Below, piece by piece: positions 23,218-35,991 of a stretch of DNA of 64,000 nucleotides. The notes beneath the pieces are model-generated. The model made no database searches, was not told the DNA's origin, and worked only from the letters and a program-made list of their open reading frames with translations. The position numbers and the translations under genes are program-made. Source of the DNA: Glandiceps talaboti (lineage: Eukaryota; Hemichordata; Enteropneusta; Spengelidae); contig NC_135565.1 in the NCBI RefSeq assembly GCF_964340395.1, forward strand, positions 6,791,142-6,855,141, read 5' to 3'. The stretch's first letter is position 1. Each line of letters begins with the position of its first letter.

Positions 23218-23500
23218 CATGTGAGTGGAGGTGTAAATGTTAACGATACTGTATAGGAACTAGACTGTGAGTGGAGGTCTAAATGTTAAAGATACTGTAT
23301 AGGAACTAGACTGTGAGTGGAGGTCTAAATGTTAACGATACTGTATAGGAACTAGACTGTGAGTGAAGTTCTAAATGTTAATGATACTGTATAGGAACTA
23401 GACTGTGAGTGAAGTTCTAAATGTTAACGATACTGTATAGGAACTAGACTGTGAGTGAAGTTCTAAATGTTAACGATACTGTATAGGAACTAGACTATCT
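23218..23500 (+). repeat. Minisatellite, 46-bp unit, 6 copies
   Basis: Unit marked by TGTGAGTGGAGGTCTAAATG, TTAACGATACTGTATAGG and AACTAGAC. Confidence 0.92.
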
Positions 23501-25205
23501 ACTTCAACAACATTTGTACCAAGCACAACCTTTGCAGAAATACAGTCATGTAAATAAATCACCAATAACTTAAAGATATACAGTGCTTTTTGCTAAGACT
23601 TAGGAAACTGTGAACTGAGAGAGAAACGTGGTAAAACTTATAAAAGTTATACATTGCCATACGTATATGGTTTAATACCTAGGCTTTACTTGTATTTTAT
23701 ACTATAATTTTGGTGAAGTACTCCACGTACTATAAATCTTGTGAGATTTTGTAGATTTACATCATCCCTGTCTGCAAACATTTTCTAGTAGTATTAATTA
23801 CATATTTTAAGCCTCGTTATTTAGAGATGCTAGAAAGTTTTACATTTTCAAAAGTAAAAAAAAAAAAAAAAGTCCACAGTACAGGAAACAAGAAGTGTAG
23901 AAACGTCCTTCCACGGCCACAATGTACAGGGTATGTAGTATAACAAAAGCAAGGTTGAACCATCAAGGTAGCATCATACTTTGGAATCCATAGTTCAACT
24001 CTGAGATTTTTGATAAAATATACAAGAATTTACATGTACATGCACTGAGTGACATCATCTTGTTACATAATATGTTTAATATAGACACAACATTATTTTT
24101 TCTTGTGAAAAATCCTACTTTGTTTGAATGTAAGCTTGAACTGTGTGTTTAACTGGGACATAGTTCATGACCCCGTGACCTTGTACACAGGAGAGCTTAC
24201 CCCAATTACATAACACACAGTATACATACATGTACATATACATGCATGTACTATACAATGCTCAGATGTGATTTTGTCATTGTGTTTACATTACATGGTA
24301 GAACCTAGTCCTTCCTACTGCCATTGTAGAACAGTGTATGTCAATGAAGGTGTATAAATCTAGCTGTTAGACCCCTCTGTTCTGCTTACTGTACAGGTGA
24401 CTGAAGGTCGCTATTGAGGACACTAACACCCAAACCATGGAGTAGAATCTCACTAATACATCCATGCCCAGACATACATGTAGTCACTCATGACCTGTGA
24501 GTTTTATATTCAGCAACCCCAAAACCCCAGATTCAAGGTCTTACTACATGTACAAGACTAAATGTGATAGAAATTGATTATACTAGGGAGTCTAACCCTA
24601 TTCTTATCACTAAGTGTAACTCCCTAGCTTGAATGTGTATTTTTAATTTGGTCATAGATTATATGTATTTCATAATAAAAATATCTTGTACATGTATATT
24701 TATATATTTGTGTCAAATAAAACATACAAGTAAATTGTTATCTTGACACCCACACATATAAAAGTTCATTGTTCATAAGTGGTCATCTGTTGTTTAGTCA
24801 TGTTCCAGGAAGTCACATTCAGAATAATCTCAGTGATTAAAATCTAATGCAGTGCATGAACTTGGTGCGTTTTCTTTGCAATGTATTTTACATGTAATAC
24901 ATTTCCTTTGTTTTGTTTTTGTTCAGTGAGTGATTGCCTTATTCCTACATCTGATAAAATATCATAAGAGTTCACTTTCAAATTGCAAGCACTGAATGAT
25001 TTGAATCAATCAATGAGAATACATGTATTGTTATTGTTTGATGGTTCTCTTTGTTTCAAATTCAGTCCTCAAGTGTTATACGGTAAGACAGTGAGATGGA
25101 TTAATATGATTCTATTGTAAGTATACATTAGCATTTGCAGTAAAAAAAATGGGCAATGAGTCAATGTAGAGAACACAATAAATAGTAATACATGTATTTA
25201 CCATT

Positions 25206-25475
25206 CAGGGGTGAAGAAATCCATTGGTCCTGGGTCTGGGACTAGCAATTTTTTTTGCGGACCACACAAATTTTACCTTGTCTGGTCTGTCGGACCAGTA
25301 CCTTACTGTTAATAACTATGTTAAAAAGTTGTCTGAATATACAGATTCATAGGCAAGATTTTAATGTTTCACATTAGCGGGAACTTGGACCACTAATTCT
25401 TTCAGCAGGACCACTGGATTTTTTAAGGCACTGGTCAGTGACCACCAGTTCACAGAAATGATTTGTTCACCCCTG
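25206..25475. mobile_element. Small TIR element, hAT-like ends
   Basis: Begins CAGGGGTGAAGAAATC and ends with the imperfect complement GATTTGTTCACCCCTG. CAGGG-starting TIRs are common in hAT MITEs, but no clear 8-bp duplication is visible. Confidence 0.55.
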
Positions 25476-26103
25476 CTATTCTAAACATAGTAATATTAGT
25501 CCAGAGACTTAGAGACTTATAGATTAGAGAATTGATGCTGAATTTCAAATCTAGATTTGGAAAACAGTGACTTTGCTATCTGATACATGTATATATAATA
25601 TATGCAAGTTTGACTGTTCTTCTAAATGGTCAGATATAGCCAAGTCACTCTGGTGTATATCAAAAATAAAATGTTTATGGAAATCTTATCTTGTTCTAAT
25701 TGCTGAAGTGTTCATTTGTAAGGAGATCACCATATGTGTAATTTTATGATTTGTGTATACAAATATTGAATGTGTATTTTTCTGTACATATCAAATTACA
25801 TCTATGGTCATCTCTTACAACATGATAAAAGGCTGGTTTTCTGTGAAATATGAGTAACCTTGGAAGCTGTGATTGAAATATAACCCATTCAGGTTTTCTC
25901 TATGGTCAATTATTTATCAACCATATAGTATAATTTAACTGTACGCTTGTACATGTATGATAATTAGGGCATAGGTCTCTACATTTTTAAAAGTTTGTTC
26001 CTCTTCATATACAATTGTCAAAATGGAGGTCTGTCATTTGCTTGAAAAGAATGGAAATTGGAAAAAAATCAGTCATTGATCCTTGACACCCCCCCCCCCC
26101 CCA

Positions 26104-27076
26104 GTGTACAAGCAAATACCCTCTAGGGAGAAAGAGGACCAACTTGTACTTAGTTGTGTACAAACAAATACCCTCTAGGGAGAAAGAGGACCAACTTGTA
26201 CTTAGTTGTGTACAAACAAATACTCCCTAGGGAGAAAGAGGACCAACTTGTACTTAGTTGTGTACAAACAAATACTCCCTAGGGAGAAAGAGGACCAACT
26301 TGTACTTAGTTGTGTACAAACAAATACTCCCTAGGGAGAAAGAGGACCAACTTGTACTTAGTTGTGTACAAACAAATACTCCCTAGGGAGAAAGAGGACC
26401 AACTTGTACTTAGTTGTGTACAAACAAATACCCCCTAGGGAGAAAGAGGACCAACTTGTACTTAGTTGTGTACAAACAAATACTCCCTAGGGAGAAAGAG
26501 GACCAACTTGTACTTAGTTGTGTACAAACAAATACCCTCTAGGGAGAAAGAGGACCAACTTGTACTTAGTTGTGTACAAACAAATACTCCCTAGGGAGAA
26601 AGAGGACCAACTTGTACTTAGTTGTGTACAAACAAATACTCCCTAGGGAGAAAGAGGACCAACTTGTACTTAGTTGTGTACAAACAAATACTCCCTAGGG
26701 AGAAAGAGGACCAACTTGTACTTAGTTGTGTACAAACAAATACCCCCTAGGGAGAAAGAGGACCAACTTGTACTTAGTTGTGTACAAACAAATACTCCCT
26801 AGGGAGAAAGAGGACCAACTTGTACTTAGTTGTGTACAAACAAATACTCCCTAGGGAGAAAGAGGACCAACTTGTACTTAGTTGTGTACAAACAAATACC
26901 CCCTAGGGAGAAAGAGGACCAACTTGTACTTAGTTGTGTACAAACAAATACTCCCTAGGGAGAAAGAGGACCAACTTGTACTTAGTTGTGTACAAACAAA
27001 TACCCTCTAGGGAGAAAGAGGACCAACTTGTACTTAGTTGTGTACAAACAAATATCCCCTAGGGAAGAAGAGGATT
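26104..27076 (+). repeat. Minisatellite, 52-bp unit, about 18.6 copies
   Basis: Unit GTGTACAAACAAATACTCCC, then TAGGGAGAAAGAGGACCAAC, TTGTACTTAGTT. Very homogeneous; variation is mostly T/C at one site in the ATAC(T/C)(C/T)CCT block. Confidence 0.97.
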
Positions 27077-29463
27077 AATTTGAAATATATACATTTGGCA
27101 CAACAGTCAGCAGTCGAATACTTGATTAAAAAATATCTCAGTCTTTTTGTTTAGGATTTGAATTTTAATGTGGCTTTGAAATATTGTTATCTGACAGTTG
27201 GTCCATAACGAAAAAAAATCTCGCTATCCGTATCTCCATTTTCTAATAATAACACACCACTAATGGTCTAAACATGGATCTGAAACCCTGGCCTTTAAAA
27301 AAAAAAGATTTTTATTTATGTTAGATGGAAACATTTGAAAGCAAATCCGATCACAATATCTGCTCAGAAAGGAAACATTAGTCTTCCAAGTATGTGTTTT
27401 CACTTTACTTCTGTATTGATGTGATGTTGGTAGCAGAAATAAATTGATACATGTACAAAATATAAAGTTTCTATTTTTAATAGACAACTACAAATTACTG
27501 TAAAAAAAACCATGCTACCATAAATCATCCAGACTTGCTATAAATGCCATACGTAGGGTCAAAGGTCATGTCATGTCACTCTTACTGTCCTAGTATTACA
27601 TTACAATCACTGGCGTTGTCAAGACAACACAACATATTGAGGTGTAGATAAAGTTACATGTATGTACATGTCTACCAAGTAGATGGTTTGGGAATATTAT
27701 ACTGAAGGGGGAGGGGATACGCCCCAGTTACATGTATTTCGGTGGGGGGTGGGGGGGGGGGGCATTTCTAAACATCTACCTACATGTGTGTATATCGTCT
27801 TATACAGACCTTGTTAATAATATAAGTGTTAGGGGTTTCCAGTCACAAGTATTGGCTCAATTACTTTTATTTTGATGCTGGGAGGGCATTTCTAAATCTG
27901 TATGAAAATGTTTCCCATGTTCTATCGACCCTGCCACGATGAGGGAATTTTCAGATGAAAAGTCTTACATGTAGGAATTGTTCACATGAAAAAGTGAGTA
28001 TTTGCACGGCACATACCGGTATATACCTTTTTAGATGTAACTTGTAAGTACTCCCTCCCTGTACTACATACATTTTGTATACTGCATGGGGAACAGTCAT
28101 TACTATTGTCTCTGTACCATACACTAATTTGTAATTCTGATGTAAATTATCCCAGATGTCAAATTTAGGATTGAATTGTAAATAGGACACAGGCTAGCAG
28201 AAAATGTCACTTTCAGTAATTATTTTATTGTTCCAATATTTGGATACTTTCACTTGTGGAGAATTTGACACCGATGTATCCATGGCAACTCAACCATTCT
28301 CATGCTATAAATCCATAAAATTCATAATAATTGTAAGTATACATGTACTGTGACATGATGAAGGTGGTGTGAGTCATAGTGGGTGTTTCCTAAATGTAAA
28401 ACTTGTACGTCGGAGATTAGCCAAGAAATTGCCTTTGTTATCAAACTTTAACAGTATAGTATTATACATGTATCACTGTATGTCAAGATATTTTATTTGT
28501 CTGCAGTTCTTTGTAATCAACTACTTTGTAGTAGGTAAAAGTATACTATAGACTTACATGACTTGTATGTAAGGGAGCCTTCAGTATTTACAAGGGGGGA
28601 GGGCAGGAGGAAATCACACATGGTCTGTTAAGAAAAACATGACCCTCCCCCTATTCTCCATTCGTAAAAAGTTACCTTCCCCTTTGTCCCATTTTGTAAA
28701 ACATGACCCCCCCCCCATGACATTTGCATATACTGAACGTTAATCAATATTTCCATTATACATGTATGTATACATACAAATTAAATAATTTTGATTCTGT
28801 ATTAGAAAGCAATATTTGTACATATACTACCATTGCAGGAGTTATATAGAAACGCCTGCGATCAGAACGGAAAAAAAGTTTACTTCTTATCACTATCAAA
28901 CTGACAAGCATTGATACAAAAACAACACCGGGCCCCTCTGATGTAGGTTGATGCACATACATGTACTTGTCTGTGGTTCACGCCACTCTTTTATCAGTTT
29001 GTCTGTGTCTGCGAAAGTCTGTCATGTTGTAATATACAGTCATGTAACATTCGAGTGTAAGCTTATATAATGCAACGTAATAGTCTGTCTGGTCCTAAAA
29101 ATAAACTTTGAATACTTACAACAGATGTGATCGTGGAGTTTGTATTTTAGCAACTCCGCTTGTGTACAGTCCTTTTCGAAATCTCTTGAACGGATTTTGA
29201 AATCTAAACGACAGAAGTCATCTGAGTATTTCAGAACAACCGGATCAATGCCATTCTAATAGAAAGGCAACTAAAATGCCTTCTTGTATGTGAACACAAT
29301 GTACCAGTCTGGTAATTAGTAAAAATAAGTAGTGACTAAAATGCCTTCTTGTACATGAACACAGTGTACCAGTCAGGTAATTACTAAAAATTAGTAGTGA
29401 CTAAAATGCCTTCTTACAAATACAAATTAATGCACTAGTCACAGTAATTAGAAAATTGATTTT

Positions 29464-29515
29464 TAGCACAACTGAACTTGTTCAGTAGTGCTATAGGGAT
29501 CGCCCGGCGTCTGTC

Positions 29516-29554
<39 letters not shown>

Positions 29555-30514
29555 ATGTGTGTGTGTGTGTAAACAACTTAAAGTCAAAAACCGCTGAACC
29601 GATTGCCACGATATTTGGTGGGTCCATTACTTTGGGTGTCTAGTTGGGAAATTGTTCAAATCAAAATGATCGCATCACAGGTGTGTGATTTGGGTCAAAA
29701 AATGTGATTTTTGGTCAAAAAACTTAAACTCAGAAACTACTGGGCAGATTGGTGCGAAATTTGGTGGGAACATTCTTAAGGTGGTGTAAAGTAAGATTTG
29801 TTCATGACGGGATGATTCCATCAGTGATATGCAAATTAGGGCTAAAAATGTGTCTTTTTGGTTAAAAATCTATAATTCTAAAACTACTGAGCAGATTGGG
29901 CTGAAATTTAATGGGAATGTATCTAGGGATGTATGGACGAAGAAATATTAAGCTTACCATGATTCCATGAGTGATATGCAAATTAGGTGTAAAAATGTTC
30001 ATTTTTGGTCAAAAACTTATATCTCAAAAAGTACTTGGTCAATTAGTCTGTAACTTGGCGAGATGTTTCTGAAACTGTTATTCTGCAGATTTTCTTAAAA
30101 ACATTTTGACAAAATTGGCCCTAGCGACCATGACCACGCCCTTAGCAACAGCCAAACGGTGGTGTATTTCACAAAGATAACAACAGGGTTTAATAGACAA
30201 TTGAATAAACATTCAAAAAATGTATGTAAATTTTCCTAGCAACAAGACCACGCCCATAGCAACAGCCAAATGATCACGTATATTGCAAAGACAATATCAG
30301 GAATTCATACACAAGTGAACAAAAACATACACAAATGTATGCAAATATATCTAACAACATGACCACGCCCATAGCAACAGCCAAATGATAGCATTTATCG
30401 TAAAGATAGCAACATGGTTGGATAGGCAACTGGATAGTTATTCAGCAAATAAACACCTATTGTTAGCATAGACTAGCATATGGATAAACATTTTTAAAAA
30501 CTACAGTTGTGCTA
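29464..30514. mobile_element. TIR element with TAGCACAACTG ends
   Basis: 11-bp terminal inverted repeats TAGCACAACTG (29464) and CAGTTGTGCTA (ending 30514). The left end also forms a hairpin with TAGTGCTA. The interior has a GT microsatellite (29519-29568), several diverged copies of a block like AACCGCTGAACCGATTG, and three copies of GACCACGCCC..TAGCAACAGCC. No ORF. A fragment of the same family lies near 12230-12440. Confidence 0.65.
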
Positions 30515-30624
30515 CAACGCCATTGGCGTTATTTTATTTTAATAATTAATAAGAAAGTTTATCTATAGGAACTAGTAGAAAGATGATGAATGGCAAAATT
30601 GTTAAACTTGCAGTGACTAGACTG

Positions 30625-31321
30625 TAAGGGGCAAGATTAATAGTTCAATGGAGGATAAAAAAACTAAATTCTTATACTTAGGCCTCAGACCCCACCCCCA
30701 CCCCCAACTAAATTGGCCAAACTTGAGAATTGTTTCAGACTGTACAATCAATTTCAAATCATGTATGTAGTAGTATGTAGTGCTATGAATACAAAGCCAG
30801 TATGTAGTAGTATGTAGTGCTATGAATATAAAGCCAGTATGTAGTAGTATGTATTGCTATGAATACAAAGCCAGTATGTAGTAGTATGTAGTGATATGAA
30901 TACAAAGCCAGTATGTAGTAGTATGTAGTGCTATGAATATAAAGCCAGTATGTAGTAGTATGTAGTGCTATGAATACAAAGCCAGTATGTAGTAGTATGT
31001 AGTGCTATGAATACAAAGCCAGTGTGTAGTAGTATGTAGTGCTATGAATACAAAGTCAGTATACACTGAGTAAAAAATAATTCTTTTGTTGACACTTTAC
31101 TTTATTTTAGTGCCATACATTTATTATATCGAAAATTCTTCCATTTCTCAATTTGACAACAACAAAAATTGTATTTAGGGGTACAAAACATCCATTAAAA
31201 GTAAAATTGATTTTGTTCAATGAGAACTAAAATGACCCAACCCCCCCACCCCCCTCCCCCCTACCCAAAGTAAAATAATTTAGTTTTTTATCCTACATTG
31301 AACTGTTCACCTCACCCCTAA
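30625..31321. mobile_element. Harbinger-like MITE with TAA duplication, split by a minisatellite
   Basis: TAA, then GGGGCAAGATTAATAGTTCA and so on at the left; the inverted counterpart ends TGAACTGTTCACCTCACCCC, then TAA at the right. TIRs about 50 bp. A 37-bp minisatellite sits inside (30763-31065). Related to 61789-61947. Confidence 0.7.
30763..31065 (+). repeat. Minisatellite, 37-bp unit, 8 copies
   Basis: Unit TATGTAGTAGTATGTAGTGC, then TATGAATACAAAGCCAG. Confidence 0.93.
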
Positions 31322-32146
31322 GATATGGTGTTGTTCAACCATATCAGGTTTCTTAAAGACCAACTAAGAAAAAAAAATTAACAAATTTAGGTGTGAAAAA
31401 CAGCTATCTTGCAAGTTGCAGAGCTTTAGAAAAAATTGGTCCAGGACAAAAGAATAATCCTATGGCTACACTGATAAAATAACACTAATGTGAGAACCAG
31501 GGATTGAAACTCTGGCCTTTAAGTTTAACACAGCCGTATCTTACTGTCAGAATAGCAAGTGACAGGTAACATTACAATTAATTTCTTCATGTGATTCAGA
31601 ACCACAGATAGCCTTTAGACCTGGGCGCTAAATGTGCTCTGCTGTTTACAATACACAAAATGTAGATTTACAAAATGTACAATGTATAGTCACAACCATG
31701 TGATCAACTTTGGAAATATGTAGGTGTTCACATTATGAAAGGTGCATTGAGTTGTTGACGTAATGTTTTGTCGTTGTCAATGGTCTATTGTATACCGCCA
31801 GGGTGAGTTTTAACTTCACACCGGTCACTATCTCATTGCAGTAATTCTAGTAATTAGATCTGTGTGTCCCATTAGAACAGAGACTTGGGTATCTAACTTG
31901 AAGAAGTGACATACAAATGTACCTTGTACAGGATTTTTCTGAGGAACACTTGAAGAATTTTTGCCAAGATTGGGGAACTGTAACAGAAAGAGGAATATGG
32001 TGAAACTTGCACAGTTTCCAAATTGAATACATTGTATTATAGTTTTGATAGGGAATCCTGGTAAAATTTGACAGGGGAGAACAGCTCTGAGAGATTTTAC
32101 CTGCTAAGTTATAGTTGATGTGTAGTAATAATATTTCAGAGAGCAC

Positions 32147-32188
32147 TTCAAGAAAGTGTGTGTGATACGCATCACACACTTTCTTGAA
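32147..32188. repeat. Short near-perfect palindrome
   Basis: TTCAAGAAAGTGTGTGTGAT pairs with ATCACACACTTTCTTGAA around a 4-bp ACGC loop (2-bp length difference). Confidence 0.8.
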
Positions 32189-32225
32189 CTGCGCATGTCA
32201 CTGTTAGTCTGTAAGGTTTGTACAC

Positions 32226-32465
32226 CATGATGGAGTGCCCTCACACATCGGCCCCGACACCATGGGTTGCCCTCACAAATTGGTCAACACTACATGTATG
32301 ATGGGGTGCCCTCACAAATTGGTTGACACTATGATGGGGTGCCCTCACACATTGGTCAACACTATGATGGGGTGCCCTCACAAATCAGTCAACACCATGA
32401 TGGGGTGCCCTCAGAAATCAGTCAACACCATGATGGGGTGCCCTCACACATCGTTCAACCCCTTA
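32226..32465 (+). repeat. Minisatellite, about 33-bp unit, 7 copies
   Basis: Unit ATGATGGGGTGCCCTCACA, then A.TC.GTCAACACC. The open frame across it (MMGCPHKSVNT repeats) is a multiple-of-three artefact with no splice or family support. Confidence 0.9.
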
Positions 32466-32996
32466 GAGCAGGCCGGTGAGGGTAGAGCGACATGACGTAT
32501 TTTACAACTTGTATGTTGCTCTGTAGATGAAACGGATACATATTTACAATTATTAGACTAGTGGTTTACAGTTTCTGATTGTAGGTGTTAAACATAATTA
32601 CTTGTTTTCACATGTGGATGTCATAGTGAAATTGATGAATACTGTGTGTCTATTTATAGTTTAAGTAGACACCCACACAACAATACTGAGAATGACTACA
32701 CTACGCCCACTCACTGTCCCCAGTATTTAAGAAATTATAAACAGTGCATGATGTCATTGAAAAGATTGCAAAACAGGAAGTCTTGCAGTACCTATATATA
32801 ATTGTAACGGTACATGTATGGCAAAAAGTGTAACTAAGTGTGTTTCAGAAGCACTACTGTTGAAAGTGAAACTGTGTTTCAGAGTGGTTTCGTACAATTA
32901 TAGTTACAGTGTTATCAACAAGTTGAGCTAATTACATATAGTATACATGTATGGTACATGTAGGTGTTATTCATTATTGTACTGATTACATGTATA

Positions 32997-33836
32997 ATGT
33001 AAGCTATACAATACATACATACATACCGGTACATACATACATACATACATACCGGTACATACATACATACATACCGGTACATACATACATACATACATAC
33101 ATACATACATACATACCGGTACATACATACATACATACATACATACATACATACATACATACATACACACATACACACACACATACACACATACATACAC
33201 ACATACATACATACATACATACATACATACATACATACATACATACATACATACATACATACATACATACACACATACATACACACATACATACATACAT
33301 ACATACATACATACATACATACCGGTACATACATACATACATACATACATACATACATACATACATACATACATACATACATACATACATACATACACAC
33401 ATACACACACATACATACATACACACAGACACACAGACACATATACATACATTGTACATACATACACACACCCACACACACACACACACACATGCACACA
33501 TACATACATACATACATACACACACACATACATACATACATACATACATACATACATACATACATACATACATACATACATACATACATACATACAGACA
33601 CATATACATACATACACACACATACACACACATACATACACACATACCATACATACATACATACATACATACATACATACATACACACATGCACACATAC
33701 ATACATACATACATACATACATACATACATACATGATACATACATACATACATACATACATACATACATACATACATACATACATACATACATACATACA
33801 TACACACACATACATACATACATACATACATACATG
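32997..33836 (+). repeat. CATA/CACA microsatellite with CCGG islands
   Basis: About 840 bp of CATA with CACA blocks. TACCGGTACATA interruptions recur near 33024, 33050, 33073, 33114 and 33321. Confidence 0.97.
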
Positions 33837-34586
33837 ATTGATACGTAGTTTGTACAAAAAAGATGTGGAACAATATGTACTGTATCAAGATTTACCAGCC
33901 TTCCCTCTATCCATAGCCTGTTCATTTTGTTGTTGAGATATTTTGATAGCTGGTTGGTTGTACATTTGTACCTCCAAGCCATTGCATTGACATGATGATG
34001 ATGTTCAAATTGTTGATGTGTGAGGGCTAGGAGGGATGACTGGCAGCTGACAATTGCAAAATTGTTCAATGTATCCCAATAGCACAGTAAACAGGCGACT
34101 CTGTCCATGAGGTCTGTGTAGCACTATATCGGAATCTACCTTGTAAAACCTACACTGAGATATAATTGTAATATTTTCTATACCCGTGCACATAGTATTC
34201 CTTCTTCAAATAACACCTTTTTTGGTACATTTCCAAATTGTTTTCAAAATGCCAGATTCCCAATCAAAGCTATGGAACAATCCCATGTATGAGAAACAAC
34301 AAGGTTTATCAAATTTCCCCAATGTTCCGGGTTCCTGCAACTTAAATTACATGCTGCAATGTATGGCAAAGTGTGCAAGTTTACCTAAAACTTCTGATCC
34401 CCCTGTAGTTACATGTATGGGGAATTGAGGGATGGGATGGGAAGGGTGGGTGTTATTGAATTAAAAACTTGTACACACTGATGTATTCAAGTCTTTACAC
34501 AGTGACGAATTTCATTTTAGAAGTGACTGTAACATTGTTGTATGTTTGATGGTTATTAACCTTTCTACATTTGTTCTTTTCCACAG

Positions 34587-35991
34587 CATTTTCCCAACTT
34601 CTAATCCAGGAATTCTTACAGTTGAAATAATGGAATCATAATTTGTGAGAACAAACACGATGTCCAAGCCACCTCCACCACCCAAACCGACAGATTTACA
34701 TCGTGACGACGCTGTCGCTAAACACACAGGTGGTATTAAAAAACTCAACTATGCAGTGTTGGAGAAATTTGAATCTGAAACGAAAGACAAATTTGATATT
34801 AATGTGAATGAAAAAACTGTGCATGTACTTCCAGGATCCAAGCCTCTGGTACCGAATGATAAAATTGTGACTAAGGGAAGGAGGATTTCAGAACCGTTTT
34901 CGAGTTGTGATGCGACAAAATCAATCGGAATAGGGAAACCATCTCACAACAAATTCAGACAAACTTTACATGCTTTTCAAATGCAAGATGATGGATTATC
35001 AAGTGATGCCACTGGACCAAACATTGGTTGTGATAGCAACAAGAGTAAAGTCTATAGCAACAAAACACAAGTACATAGCAACAAGAGTGAAGATGATAGC
35101 AACAAGACTAAATTACAGAATAAACCAGCAAGACCACCACCACCCTCTAGGCAAATCAGTAAACCATTGCTTAGCGAAGAGCAAACTAATAATGTTGAAC
35201 AAAACAATGTTACGAAACCAGAACAGAAGGCGAAGCCGGTCAACAGACCTGCTGTAGCTCCTAGGACAAGCTTAATAAACATGGGAATTGGGAATGTTGA
35301 GAAATCACAACAGCCAGACAGAGGTCCATCTTCAGTACCTAAGCCAACTTTGCCACCACCGCCCAAGCCTAAACGGACATTTGAACATGATATCTATATG
35401 CAAAATAAAGCGTTACAATCACAGACGCCAAGTAATATTAATGTTCAAAACAGAATATCAGCATTTTCAGGGAAAACTGTTGAGGGTGTAAAGCCTTCAC
35501 CCAAAGCCCCTCCTCCTTACAAACCCCCTCCTCCCCCATGGAGAGCATCTCATCCACCCTCCCCAACATACAAACAAGCGCCCTCTCCAGTTAGACCAGT
35601 AACAATGATGTCAGACCGAAGCTCTTTGGGTTCAGTGTCTGACTATGAATATGTAACTGATTGGACAGACAATATACCGAATTCACCGACCAAGGGTACA
35701 CGACCTTCGAGACCAAGATCGTTCTCCAGTGAGGACATCACCATAGCAACACGTCCCAAGACAGTTGCGACAGCTTTCCCTACATCGTATGAAGAGCCTG
35801 TCTATGCAGAACCCAGTGTAGCCATGAACTTTAATAGATCGTCCAACCCCACTGAGCATGTCTATGCTGAGCCTTTTGAGGCTTTCAGACAGCGAGACGA
35901 AAGAGTGGGCTTAGTAAAAAGAGACCCACCAGTATTTTCTAAAGAAATGGATGAAATTTACAAGAAAAGAGCTCATACCTTAAAACCATCG
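34587..35991 (+). CDS. DENND2: DENND2-like exon with start codon and proline-rich region
   Basis: The exon probably begins after TTTTCCACAG (34586), giving 73 nt of 5' UTR. ATG at 34660 (AACACGATGT, A at -3) opens MSKPPPPPKPTDLH. A three-codon upstream ORF (ATG at 34630) precedes it. Donor CCATCG|GTAAGT. 444 residues with many polyproline blocks, an SNK-rich coding repeat (residues about 125-150) and YAEP at 382 and 402, possible SH2/PTB-type sites. The 5' UTR implies an upstream non-coding exon that was not found. Confidence 0.9.

Larger units (their letters stand above)
20935..29463. other. Intergenic DNA with minisatellites
   Basis: AT-rich, with no gene recognised on either strand. Contains minisatellites at 21682-21900, 23218-23500 and 26104-27076, a small TIR element at 25206-25475, and a three-copy imperfect repeat around 29265-29430. 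A diverged copy of the 23.2-kb unit lies near 22134-22195. Confidence 0.55.
31322..34586. other. Intergenic DNA upstream of the DENND2-like gene
   Basis: No exon recognised; the promoter and any upstream non-coding exon of the next gene are probably here or further 5' but could not be located. Holds a 42-bp palindrome (32147-32188), a 33-bp minisatellite (32226-32465) and an 840-bp CATA microsatellite (32997-33836). Confidence 0.5.

Noticed and set aside
26104-27076. Regular repeat spacing resembling a CRISPR array
   Set aside because: Whole 52-bp units repeat with no unique spacers, in an intron-rich animal genome. The same reasoning applies to the 37-bp arrays.
32235-32495. 86-codon frame with MMGCPHKSVNT repeats
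   Set aside because: Translation of a 33-bp minisatellite whose unit is a multiple of three; no splice or homology support.
32915-34108. Long open frames (up to 397 codons, MYVCMYVC- or YIHTYIHT-type) across the CATA array on both strands
   Set aside because: A tetranucleotide repeat without stops opens all frames; no splice sites, start context or family support. The same applies at 9423-9788, 10923-11283, 62318-62576 and 62978-63293.
35052-35366. 104-codon minus-strand frame rich in Gly and Leu
   Set aside because: Antisense shadow of the proline-rich DENND2-like coding exon.
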